Shown here piece by piece: positions 1-10,356 of a stretch of DNA of 58,546 bases. The stretch is from Rhizophlyctis rosea. Its lineage: Eukaryota; Chytridiomycota; Chytridiomycetes; Rhizophlyctidales; Rhizophlyctidaceae. A program made the translations under genes and the position numbers. The stretch lies in contig JADGJC010000250.1 of the NCBI GenBank assembly GCA_027596075.1, positions 1-58,546 of the forward strand, read 5' to 3'. The stretch's first letter is position 1. Each line of letters begins with the position of its first letter. The notes beneath the pieces are model-generated. The model was given only the letters and a program-made list of their open reading frames with translations, made no database searches and was not told where the DNA came from.

Positions 1-321
1 CCGCGTAGTTCTACCAACGTACGTTCTCCCCGACCCGTAGCTGCATCCCGAAACCGTTCATACCGATCCGATTCCGTAGATGCTTCCCCACGAATAGGTG
101 TGATGTCGTCCCCACCCAAATTCAATCCCTCCGGTGCTCCCCTACCTGCAAAAGGCGTGCTAGCCCCGATAGGTGGTGTCCAAAATAACGTATGGCGTGG
201 AACGAACGGCTGGCCCGTTGTAGGGTCAATGTTGATCTATCTAACCAATCACGTGACACGTCCGAACTACCAGACGCGTCCCACTAGTCCGCATCCCTGG
301 AGTACTAATCTTCGAAGTTGA
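1..321 (+). other. Open reading frame entering from the left edge, unrecognised
   Basis: The first frame is open from base 1 to a stop at 321 (about 106 codons). It begins with an Arg/Ser-rich stretch and continues with a Pro/Gly-rich segment. I recognise no domain. Its last third runs into the left arm of the inverted repeat (231-299), so its end is probably accidental. It could be the tail of an exon or a piece of the retroelement polyprotein in another frame. The 3' end overlaps the chromodomain coding stretch in a different frame. Confidence 0.2.
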
Positions 322-760
322 GGAGTTGGTCAACATAAGGTGGAACGGAAGGCGCCGCCGCTTCGAGTGGCGCACCAAATGGAGGGGGTACCCGGACTGG
401 ACATGGGAACCTATCTGGAACCTTGCGGGAGCATCGGAACTTTTGAAGGAGTTCCGCGACAAGCACGGCATGGAACAAGAGCCCGTACGTGTTCGCAAGC
501 GTCGTCCGACTACGGCAATGATTTCGTGGGCGGACTGGGACTATGGGGAGGAACTTGCATTGTAGTTTCTCCAAGTTGAAGAGAGCGCATGAGGCTCACA
601 TTTAGCTAGTTATGTTGCGTGTATCGCATGATGTGCACGCATCCACTGTTTGGTTCGATTTCTCGCATGAGGAGAATCGAAGGGGAGAATGCAGGGATGC
701 GGACATAGGACGCGTCCAGTAGTTCGGACGTGTCACGTGATTGGTTAGATAGATAAACAT
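231..760. repeat. ~530-bp element with ~69-bp imperfect terminal inverted repeats
   Basis: Bases 231-299 and 692-760 are reverse complements with a few mismatches. Both arms carry the core CCAATCACGTGACACG (or its complement), followed by a GACGCGTCC block and GTCCGCATCCCTG. The arms enclose the chromodomain coding stretch. The structure could be a small DNA transposon or foldback element, or an inverted pair of a dispersed short repeat. No flanking target duplication was identified by eye. Confidence 0.6.
302..565 (+). pseudogene. Chromodomain fragment of a Ty3/gypsy-type retroelement
   Basis: In the frame through 302-565 the translation reads as a chromodomain. It has E-V-E-E-L at about 314-328, a basic RRRRFEWR strand, then K-W-R-G-Y-P and the aromatic W-T-W-E-P block, and an amphipathic helix (ELLKEFRDKH). 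Chromodomains of this type normally close the integrase of chromoviruses and steer insertion to modified histones. A basic tail follows and the frame stops at 565. No integrase, reverse transcriptase or clear long terminal repeat is visible in the window, and the upstream open frame is not in phase with it. It is therefore probably the 3' remnant of a broken element. A chromodomain exon of a host gene is the alternative. Confidence 0.6.
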
Positions 761-3480
761 GTGACTGATTTATGAGCTTAGTCAGGATCACGTGACCCTT
801 ATGTAATCACATCGATCGCTTACGTGTTTTTCTGTTGCACCTGTGCTACCTTGGGTGGTACATATGTGCGTGGGTGTGTGCGTGTTATGTTGTTCATTAT
901 TCATTTCTGTCAATATACATCCAAACAGTTAACTTTACCGTTGCATTTGAGTGTGTATTGCTTCAAGAAGGTCTATTGACCAGCACTTACCACGAACTCC
1001 ATCCCGACATCCGAGCCGACCACCATTGCCAATACCCTAATGCTCCCGCCATCGATGACCCCCCTCACCTCCGTACGCCGCAACGTCACCGCGACCTTGC
1101 GGCAACAGTCAGTAGCATAGTTCGTACATTAGACATAGACCCCAGTAGTGCAACGACGCGTTTCACGTGTCTAGATGAAGATAGTTGAGCTGGAGCTGTG
1201 CCACCAGCTAGCTATTTATCCTCTGACCCTGGTCAAATATAGCCGCATGATTGTAATTAATTTCTCGCATCCAATATGCAAGGTTGGACTTAGGAAAGAG
1301 ACGTTTGGACTTTGTACCATAACCCGATCGCTAACGAGACTCCCCCTTGTTTCGTTATCCGAATGAATGAACAGAAGTCCACCTCTAGCCTTTGGCTCTT
1401 TTGTTAGTTCTCACTTAGCTCGAATCGTGTCTGACTTAGTGTTCGGCCTTCGCTCATGCAACATAGGCCGTTCCAAATTTGCGGAATGGGGAGTCGTGAA
1501 GATCCCTTTACTTTTATTGATACCATCTAACATCGAACTTCAGTCCAATGCTGTTGGTAGATTAGGAGGGCCATCAATCCACAATTCCTGAAATTTAGTA
1601 AAGACGACATCGGAAACCGCTCACAAGACTGGCCATCAAATTTTGTTTCCTGTGCGGATTCTTTTGACCGCGACCGCTTGTAAGCATTCTCCCATTGACA
1701 ATGTACTCAGCTACTGTAGACCCTCAGCAAAACGGATCCGGTAACGTGGTGCAGACCACCTTCCTAAATAGTAATAGTGCATGACCTTGATGTCCCTACA
1801 TCTTCGGAAAATCATTCCACTTAAAGCGACATCTGCGCGATAGTTGAATCCCATCCCTCTCTCAAACGTGCAGGATTCGGCGCAGGCATAGCAGGAAAAA
1901 GCATATGAGGTCGTTGTCATCGGCATTTGAGGAAGAGATTCCAGAAGCTGAGGCAACTTTACTTCTGAGCAGTGAGCTGGTCTCTCAAACTCTCACAGGC
2001 ACCTTGTCCCTCTTCTCAAAAGCATTTTCTGACATCGATTCAAAAAAGTGGTCATGAACTTCGGAATGGCGTATCATTGAATACAGCATCATTGTGCGCC
2101 AAATCATATTGAGCACTTTGGTGCAATCGCAATCTGTGTTTGGAAATGGAGTGAATGACAAGGTAGGGGAGAAATGGCCGGATTGGCAATGGTTTTGCTT
2201 ACAAATGCTTGATTAACCCATTGATGGAAGATTCGTGCGAAGGATGAGTATCACAGCGATTCATATTCTACCGTTGTTCTGTGTTACAAATTGAGGTGAG
2301 CTCATTGACTGAATTCGTTGGACTCACAGATATCCCAATCATAACTGACAGGTATGCTCTGAGGTTCTCTCCTTCCTATCGCCGTCTGAACTTTTTTGCT
2401 GCTAACGAAAAGAACAACTAAACTAATATTCAAGGAATTGGAAATTGTCAAAATATGGACCACGGGAAAAACAGTTAAATGAGGGCAACTGGTGGTGACT
2501 GCCTAGACGTTGTTTGAACCAGATACTGCATCGCCTCTCAAGTCATCAAAATCCAAATGATGAACTGAAAGAGCGAGAGTCCTGACGCCTGGCGCGGTCA
2601 ACGCATGGGTGGCAATATCCGTAAACTCCCGTCGGTCCCGTCAGTAGCAAGCGTTTACAACAGTTGTGCAGTTCCAAGAAGAGGGACACTTCCATCTCCT
2701 CATTGTGCAAAATACTGCCTCCCTTAGCACTGAATTTTCGGGGCGTGTAACTTTTTTTTTGGACATTGGAAAGTACTGTACTATGACGAACAAAAAACAA
2801 TGAAGTGCACTGTCTGAATACTCAAAGTGACTCCAACATTGCGGGGCAGTCAATCAATGGACAGTCCATGCAGCTTCAACATTTCTGGGGGATCCGTTAA
2901 AGGGCGACGCATATTGGAAGGAATGGAGTTTGCAGCTGATTGGTCAAGGAGGAAAGCTGTGGGCTCTTCTTTCACGAATAGTTTCTTACAGCATGCGAAA
3001 TGACGTGACTTTGTGCGTTGTGGCAGCCTTGGCAGTTTCCACGTTGTTTTTGCGGAGGGAGGGTGAAGTTTAAGATGGGCTAGTTGATTCAAACTGCATT
3101 GATTGGAGCTGTGATGGGATCATAGGTATCTATTACCGGTCTATTTTATCATATACATGGGATTGTGAAGACCCATTTAAACGCATGTTTTTGCAATTCC
3201 CAATTTTCAGGAAATTCATCGGTGAGAGAGAAATTGTATACAGGATGGATGGTGGAGTCTGGACGCGTAAATGAAAGCAAAAGTTCCACCAACATTTGTA
3301 TGAGCAAAAAGCAAAAATAAAATCATGCACATCGCAGGTTGCGATTGCTGGCTGGTGATGGGCAGGGGTTCTATGAACCGATGACGCGTCCGGTTACATA
3401 ATGATGGTTTCCAAGTGGCGCGTGGTGGCTTGCGCGTCAATCAATTCAATGGAGACTGAGAGAGTCCAACAGCCAGGCAC
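761..3480. other. Intergenic stretch, no gene recognised
   Basis: No frame here resembles a known family. The longest open frames are about 117 codons or shorter, as expected by chance. Base composition is even, with no long tandem repeats. It separates the retroelement fragment from the leader region of the RRM-FCP1 gene. Confidence 0.5.
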
Positions 3481-3800
3481 CTCGTCCCTTCTTTCCCACG
3501 CTCCTTCTTTTTTCGACACATTTTCCCACCACACATTCTCACCATCGCCAATTCTCATTAACCACGACTACGACATCAATCCATCCACCAAGAACGTCTA
3601 CGAAGTCAAGGCATCCACCACATACATACCGCTTGCGATTTCAAGACCACTTTCCACGCTGCGCAGTCTCGACAGTCGAAATGGGCAAGACACATTCTCG
3701 ACCACCACCTCCAGCCTTTCAAGACCCACAAGTCGGCTACCTGATATATCCCGGGCACTATACCTTGGCACTCTGTGACCAATATCAGTGTTCGCGATAT
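3481..3800 (+). promoter_or_regulatory. Pyrimidine-rich leader-like tract upstream of gene 1
   Basis: From about 3481 the plus strand becomes rich in C, T and short CCA/CAC runs with few G residues. The pyrimidine-rich starts of the two spliced leader loci before genes 2 and 3 (about 21800 and 42370) look the same. This suggests a transcription start region for a non-coding or 5' leader RNA reading toward gene 1. No TATA box or splice pair is clear here, so the call rests on composition and position. Confidence 0.3.
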
Positions 3801-3903
3801 ACCAGGTCCTAGACCTGTGTTTAAGACATCCGCGCATGTCTTCAACTTCAACTTTCTACGCGACTGGTCAAGAGTCAAGAAGCCCAACGGCTCAAGCCTT
3901 CAC

Positions 3904-4048
3904 AAGACTAACCTTCTCTCCTTGCTTGAGTGTGGAAGCCACCCTGGCCGAAACACTGCTTGCACCCGAGACCCTTCTTGGGTCCTAAAAAGCGCCTACT
4001 CTGCCCAGGGGTGCGGTCTGCGCGGGGCCATAACGCTGATCCATAGGT
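3904..4048. repeat. Structured ~145-bp element, copy 1
   Basis: Direct repeat of 4079-4221. It starts AAGACTAACCTTCTCTCC and ends GCTGATCCATAGGT. A hairpin GACCC (3970-3974) - TTCTT - GGGTC (3980-3984) sits inside a longer potential stem GCACCC/GGGTGC. Relative to copy 2, the hairpin changes on both sides while keeping pairing. The reverse strand is open in frame in both copies, but no protein family is recognised. The reverse strand also carries a weak A-box-like string (AGCGTTATGG), so a pol III-derived SINE is possible. Confidence 0.55.
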
Positions 4049-4078
4049 CATACCATCACTTCTCTTCGTGCCATCTCC

Positions 4079-4221
4079 AAGACTAACCTTCTCTCCCTTG
4101 CTTGAGTGAGAAGGCTTATGCCCGAACACTGCTTGCACCCGAGATCCTTTTTGGATCCTAAAAAGCGCCTACTCTGCCCAGGGGTGCGGTCTGCTCGGGG
4201 CCATAACGCTGATCCATAGGT
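4079..4221. repeat. Structured ~143-bp element, copy 2
   Basis: Second copy of the element at 3904-4048, separated from it by about 30 bases. The inner hairpin is GATCC (4143-4147) - TTTTT - GGATC (4153-4157), where copy 1 has GACCC/GGGTC. This paired change preserves the stem. This copy also has a longer stem near its start, CCTTCTC pairing with GAGAAGG. It lies about 520 bases before the start codon of the RRM-FCP1 gene. Confidence 0.55.
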
Positions 4222-4599
4222 GAAACCTGCAACTGTCATGGCTATGACATTTCTACGCCTTCCATCCATCGACACAAGAGGTCCAATTTGAAATAACTTT
4301 GTAAAACACATAGATGGAGATACAGATATGGTCTGATAATATATATAAATATTCCTCACATTACAGTTGACCATGACCATCCCATATGGTATGCAAAAAT
4401 GGGATATTTTATATGATGACGACATTTTTCGTGAGGAGGTGATGATGGATTCAGGCCCAGAGTCATGGGGCGGAGTGGAAAGTTTGAGATGCATGCGTTT
4501 GGTGGCTGGTGGCATGGGAAACAAGCATGGATGGCATGAGATGACATGAAATTGTCAGAGTACCCAACAGTCGTGCCCCAGTTCGGGGGAGAAAATGTT

Positions 4600-4741
4600 C
4601 CCACGCTCCTTTGGCTCCAAATGTTCCCCCTTCCTTTCCCACACATATTCCCATCTATTCCCTACAAAATAATTTATAGCTTTTGCATTTCCTTTCCCAC
4701 CAAGCGACAATAAACCACCTCCAATACCAATTCATCACAAT
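4600..4741 (+). promoter_or_regulatory. Proximal promoter/5' leader of gene 1
   Basis: The 140 bases before the ATG at 4742 are C/T-rich and hold a TATA-like string AATAATTTATAG at 4668-4679. The region then becomes C/A-rich up to the start context CACAATATG, which has A at -3. This supports the chosen start but does not prove the transcription start site. Confidence 0.35.
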
Positions 4742-7700
4742 ATGTCCGAACTTTACGTCACATACTTGCCTCGTTCAACGACAATAGAACAACTGGAGCG
4801 GCGGTTCTCCGCATACGGCACCATCAGTGATACACGTATCATAACAAAGGGCACCCAAACATCGGCCTTCATAAGCTTCACGACCGCAGCCGCAGCCCAA
4901 AAAGCTGTACTGGAAGAAAAGACCCACAAACACCGCTTCCTCGGATCTTCAATACGTCTGTGTATATCGTGGTCAGTGTAAACAAAGGGTTTTACTGACA
5001 CAACCAGCAGGCGTGGAGATAGCAAAAACCAAACAAAAAGCAACCACACAATCCACCACACGACCTGCAAAACAACCCACCTCAACACCCAACAAACAAT
5101 CTACCAAGTCGACTGGAGCTGGTCTCCCTGGGCAGGCACGCGCAGCCTATTTACACTACGGGGAAGGGAGCGACGAAGTGAGAGTTAGTGTGCTGTTATG
5201 CAGCCCGTACCCGAAAGAACCCATCCCGGAGTAAGTGGCGGATTCCAGGGTGGTTCCAAATCACCTCTCTGATTGCAATTACTGTAGCGGCCTTCCAGAC
5301 GACCTGCACTTGAGCTGGATACTTGACATACACCAAATACATCACGAACTCAGTGCGAATGTTACAAAATATGCTAAGCTAATCATTCACGATAATCTGG
5401 GTGCTGTCTCTAAAGGTCCGTTTGGTCCGGTTGTTTCTCAATTGGTACAGAAGGGTGAGGTAGGGTGAATTCACAACTGGGCACACAATTAGCGATGTAG
5501 GGTCATAGTCTAATTTTCATATTCAAGGTTCTCGTCCACGGAATCGACACTCAATCCCCCATTAACTTTATACCCCTCCCATTCATCGCATACAACCAGC
5601 CACTTCCCTTTCTGGCAGATAGTGGAAACGTTGGAATATTGCTAATCGGCTACCCGCCTGTTCCCGGCCCGGCCAATCCCCTTTCCCTTTGGTCACTGAA
5701 ATCTCAGCAAGAAATCTCTCAAGTAGGTCTGCCCGCAATTCTTATCAGCGTGTCTTCGAGTTCTATTTCAAAACTCTGGTCTTTACACATTGATGCTTTT
5801 ACAATAGATCGCTGCAAATAGTCACACATCATCCAAGACGAACACCACCTCTCCAGAGGCAGACGACTCCACTCAAATCACTCGCAACATTCCCGATCAG
5901 GCGTTCCCACTAAAAGTTGAAAGAATCAATGTAAAAATCGGGGAGCGAGTCACACGTAACACCCATTTGTGTGCATACGACATCGGGGTAATCAGCCGAT
6001 GCCCACGAACCTTGGAAGCCGGAGTAGAGGGTGAAGTTGTCGCTATTGGGTTGAGGTTGGGCAGCATGAAGAGTGCCAACGTGTGAGTCTCATTTTCTGT
6101 GTCTTTGGTTGGAGTGGGTGAAGTGTGGTTCCGTTTTGTGCCTGCGCCATTTCTCTCTCCACGCGATGGGTTCTCCTGCTGAGTCTGCTAACATGGATAA
6201 TCCACTCTTCCCAACAGTTCCGACGATTTCATTATACGACGTATTTGCAAGCACATCTTGGACCGAAAGGGGCGCTGTAGGGTATGTGGATTGGAAGATG
6301 CGTAAGTTTTTTTCCCAGTGTTATAAACTCGCGAAAGCAAAAGCACTGACCATCGCATTCAGGGCCACCAATGAAGATCAGAGGAAGATGAAGCCTGATG
6401 GTTGGAATGGGAGGAATGGGCATAGTCAGAGTCGGACGATTGAGGTATGCAACCCATATTCCGTAGTGAACCTCCCCACTTTTACTGATATTTGCAATAG
6501 GTTGGGAGTCTTTTGGAGCAGCGGAAGCTCCTCCTCCTTCTCGACCTAGATTCAACTTTGCTGCATGCGACTCAGAAGATTCAAGTGGATGATTTTTACA
6601 AAACGCTTCCGAAAGAGGAGAAAGAGGTAAACAAATCCCGGCAGACCATCCTCTCACTCATGCGACGCACTAAAACCTGGTTTGTTTAGCGGATATTTCA
6701 GTTCACGCTTGACGAGTCCGGAGGTCAACCCACCTTATTGAAATTTCGGTAGGACTTTCGTAATGGTCTGCGCGTTTTTGTGAACATACCTTCTAACTTC
6801 AGCGTTCGTCAGGCCTCACCTCGAAAACTTTCTGGCCGCAGTTTCCTCCAACTTCGTGCTTTCCATCTTTACAGCTGGAACGAAAGAATACGCGAGAAAG
6901 GTGGTCCAGCTTATGGATCCTCAATGCGCCCTTTTCGGTGGACGAATCTTCTGTGCTGACAATATGATTACTGTTGGAGGTTGGTTGGATGGTGTCCATT
7001 GCCGGCTCAAGATGAAGATATGACTGACTCCCTTCCCTCCTCTAAAGGGACCTGGGTCAAATCTGTTTCTCATGTCGTGCCGGGTTTGGAGTCGGTGGTG
7101 GTCTGTTTAGATGACATGTGGAGGGCGTGGAATTTTGATCAGCGGGTTGTGCAAGTCTCACCCTGTATGTGGACTCCATCAACTGCCACAGGCACCACAC
7201 AATTCGGGGCATACCTCTCACTGACGGGCTTGCTTCTTGAGATACCTACTTCCCTACCGACACCCACCCGCCCAAAACGAACTCAGAAGGTCTCACAATC
7301 GCCGCTGACTTACTCCTCCACATTCACGACACATACTTCAAACAAACAGACAGTCTGAAGGACAAATCTTCTGTGACTTTGCAAATGGTGGACGTGGTGG
7401 ACATCATGAAACCGTTGCGACAGTCGGTGTTTGCCGGTTTGACTTTCTGTTTCACCTTGATTTACGGCGGCCATGAGGGGTCATTCCCCAAGTAAGTTCC
7501 ATTCATTCCCACACATGTCCTCAATCCAGTTTCTAACATTCCATTTGCTCCAGTCATCACTTGGTGAAGGCCTCTGAACGGTTCGGAGGGACCGTGGTGA
7601 ATGAGTTGACTAATAATGTCACTCACCTTGTTACAAAAGGCGTAAGTTGCATGCGGGTTGCACATTCGCCTAGTGATGCTCATCGTTGCTGGTGACTTCG

Positions 7701-8272
7701 GCAGGATCTTATTTCCGAGAAGCTGAGGCGAGCCCGCGGAATGTCTAGTGTGCAGATCGTTGATGTCGCATGGTGAGTGGTTGAGTTTTGCCCAGCTGTG
7801 TCAGCGGTGAACTCATTCTAAGGTGTTGCTTTGTCCAAATAGGCTTCTCCAATCCTTTTACACCTTCCAACGAGCGGACGAGAACGACCATCCGCCGCAT
7901 GTCGATTTTACGGCACTTGATGAGAAATTGCGCAAAACACAAGAGAAAACCGCTGGTGCCAGTGATGGAAGTGCCCCTAACACCACTGGATCAACGCCCT
8001 CCGCCTCTCCAACACCAACACCCTCCCCCCTCCATGAACATCAACACCAAACCCAATCAAACCCCTCTGCCGCCCCTCCTTCCCTGCAACAACAGACCTC
8101 CAACCCATCGCCCTCCTCGCCTCCTGCCCAACAGCAACAGAGCCCAACTGCCCAGAATGACCAGCAGCAGCAGGGGCAAGGGAGTGGGTTTGGTGGTGGG
8201 GGGAGTAGGGGGGCGAGTGGAGCAAGTGGAGCGTTGAGTGGGACGGGGACTGGAGGGTTGGATGGATTTTGA
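4742..8272 (+). CDS. RRM-FCP1: RNA polymerase II CTD phosphatase with N-terminal RRM
   Basis: FCP1-type serine phosphatase acting on the CTD of RNA polymerase II, here fused to an RNA-binding domain. Proposed exons: 4742-4955, 5011-5230, 5288-5459, 5528-5722, 5808-6082, 6218-6301, 6363-6444, 6501-6626, 6690-6748, 6813-6991, 7048-7164, 7242-7491, 7554-7641, 7705-7772, 7843-8272. Together they encode 852 aa in one open frame. Domains: RRM 1-72; unrecognised segment about 73-300; biotinyl-like segment about 305-358; zinc-knuckle-like C369-x-H with C379/C382; FCPH (HAD) domain 415-575 with the catalytic D429-L-D431-S-T433 and a later D-D pair (557-558); BRCT about 633-722; Ser/Pro/Gln- then Gly-rich tail. 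All key FCP1 phosphatase residues look intact. The N-terminal RRM is unlike yeast or human FCP1. The exon 10/11 junction and the extreme C-terminus are least certain: after the stop, another frame (8303-8450) has a plausible acidic tail. Confidence 0.85.
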
Positions 8273-8604
8273 TGTGCGGATCTGGATACTGAGGCGGGGA
8301 GTTTGCGGTGTGGTGGGGGAGGGGAAGAGAGTTTGGAGCGTTTGCTTGGCGGTGGTGGTGGTATTACGACGATCGACGACGAGGCGTTGGGGGGGTTGTT
8401 CATCTTGGAGAAGGACGTGACTGCATCCCTCCTATCTGTCATCCTCACGGCTTCAGAACTTTTTCTTGGCTTTACCTCCCGCTCATTACCACAATGCTTG
8501 GTTGTGAAGGAACTTTACCAGACGCCCCAACGTCCAAACCATACAGCACACGGAGGACCCATCCTTGTCATGGACCATATTCATTCATAATGAATGCAGT
8601 CTTC

Positions 8605-8960
8605 ACTTTCTTTTGTCATGGAATGACACATTGGTGTTGCGTCCCACTTTTGTATGTCTGCTTGACAAATGCAACTCATTTCGCATAAAAGGGTAAAGGT
8701 TGGCTGTCACGTGGCATCTCCTATGCACCAAATAGTCATTATCATGCCGCCGCACTACCAGAACAGCCATACTGGCTGTCTGCCCGTCTAAGATAAGATA
8801 CATATCAAGATCCTGTGAATGGCTTCTTGGAGAGAAACACGAGATCTTTCATGACCATCCAACATGTTCGTGTTAAGGAAAAGTTGGTGGAGTATTTTTT
8901 CTTCTTCACGTCCAGCGAGGTCGAAGTGCCGCGGCACGGTAGTGGTTTCTAACTTGTCTG
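8605..8960. repeat. Dispersed degenerate repeat, copy 1
   Basis: A roughly 350-base block. Its left part, TTTTGTCATGGAATGACAC with GCGTCCCA following, recurs at 9317-9367. Its middle (GCTGTCAC...CATTATCATGC, about 8700-8745) recurs at about 10084-10130. Its right part (GGAGTATTTTTTC...CACGTCC..GAGGT.GAAGTG, 8888-8946) recurs at 10298-10356. The left part contains the short palindrome TGTCAT-GGA-ATGACA. No coding capacity is evident. It is probably the remains of a non-autonomous transposable element. Confidence 0.55.
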
Positions 8961-9316
8961 CATCGCTTTGATAGCGCACCTCCCAAGGGCATAAATCAAA
9001 CTATCTCTCAATCGACGTGCCGCAACAAGAACAAAACAAGTCAAAAAGATTGTAACGGTCAACCTGCCTCGCCCCAAGGAGGCGTTCTGGCCTTGGAGGG
9101 AAAGTATTAGGGATTCTCCAGCAACACCGCGCCATGCTCCGCCGAGCGAAAGGATTGAGTGTAGCATTCCATTGTGCTATTAATACCGTCCTCTGTCACG
9201 CCCCACCTGCATTCATCACTATCAGGGGAGGAGTGCGAAGGCATGGGCAAAACTATATTCATTGTTACGGATCAGAACAAAATTGGGTCCATTTCTCTTG
9301 CGATCATCGCGGGCTC

Positions 9317-9367
9317 TACTTTCTTTTGTCATGGAATGACACACCGATGTCGCGTCCCAGTTGCATA
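9317..9367. repeat. Dispersed degenerate repeat, partial copy
   Basis: Matches the left part of the 8605-8960 repeat: ACTTTCTTTTGTCATGGAA, TGACACA, a short divergent spacer, then GCGTCCCA. The match fades by about 9370. Confidence 0.5.
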
Positions 9368-10079
9368 CGTGGGCAACTCACCCACGAAAAGACCCTAAAA
9401 ATGATAACCTTGCATCCCCATCGTACCACATCTGACATTCGCGTTGATTTGACGTGATTCCCAATTCAACCGGTGACGCCGGTATAGGAGTACAGTGCCA
9501 TCTACTTTCCAACGAATCTGTTTTCTCCAATTCGGTCATTTCCTCCTGTGATTAACAAAAACGAATTCCGAGATTATATGACGACTTTGTGCCATTGGGC
9601 TGTCCACCAAACCAGATGTGTTGCGTCATGCCCGTCAGCTATCTTCGCATCCCGGAGTTCATCAGTTGAAACGTCCATTGCCTCCTCACTTCATCAGGGT
9701 CCCTGGGAATGGGTCGTTTTCACCAACTTGGCCAAGATTTTGTCGGATTCATTACATTATGCGTTCCATGAAGAAATTTTCAAGACGTCCATGCATTCAA
9801 CCGTCAAGTAATCAGCCTGCATGCAGGCCCGCTTGATCGTGTCCACTGGGTACCGGATTCCAATTTTTTCCCCACCTAACACGCTGACGTTGTGTCCCAT
9901 CGTGTGCTTTGGTCGTCGATTCGTCCAACCATCTCATCTTGCAGAGCTGGCGAGGCAATACACTCATCGCCATGCGCATTGATCCATCTAACCTTCCATG
10001 ATACAGAGCGGATAGAGTAATTCTCTTAATGCCATTCAAACGCATTCCTGTGGTCTTGCCATCATAGTTGTGAGATAAC

Positions 10080-10356
10080 GGTTAGCTGTCACCTTGGATC
10101 TAATTGGCAACAAACGGCCATTACCATGCATGGAGTACCTTGACGGACTTGTTTTCTTTTCCTCACAATGCTTTGTTTTCTGCACTTGCTCAACTTACGA
10201 TTGGACATAAATCAAAAGCTTTTGGGATCGCTCTTTGCATCCTCGGCATGAGTCTACTTTGAGTAACTATTTTTCATGTTCCGGCATCAGGTCGAAAGGA
10301 GTATTTTTTCTCTTTCACGTCCATTGAGGTTGAAGTGATATGTGACGGTTGTGGTC
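10080..10356. repeat. Dispersed degenerate repeat, copy 2
   Basis: Same order of blocks as 8700-8946: GTTAGCTGTCACC, a CCATTACCATGC segment, then GGAGTATTTTTTC with a CACGTCC..GAGGTTGAAGTG tail at 10298-10340. Spacing between blocks is close to that in copy 1, so this is a repeat copy and not isolated short matches. Confidence 0.5.

Noticed and set aside
3908..4524. Conserved minus-strand peptide in the two copies before gene 1
   Set aside because: Both copies are open in antisense, but the differences fall as paired changes in a hairpin and no family matches; a structured element explains it better.
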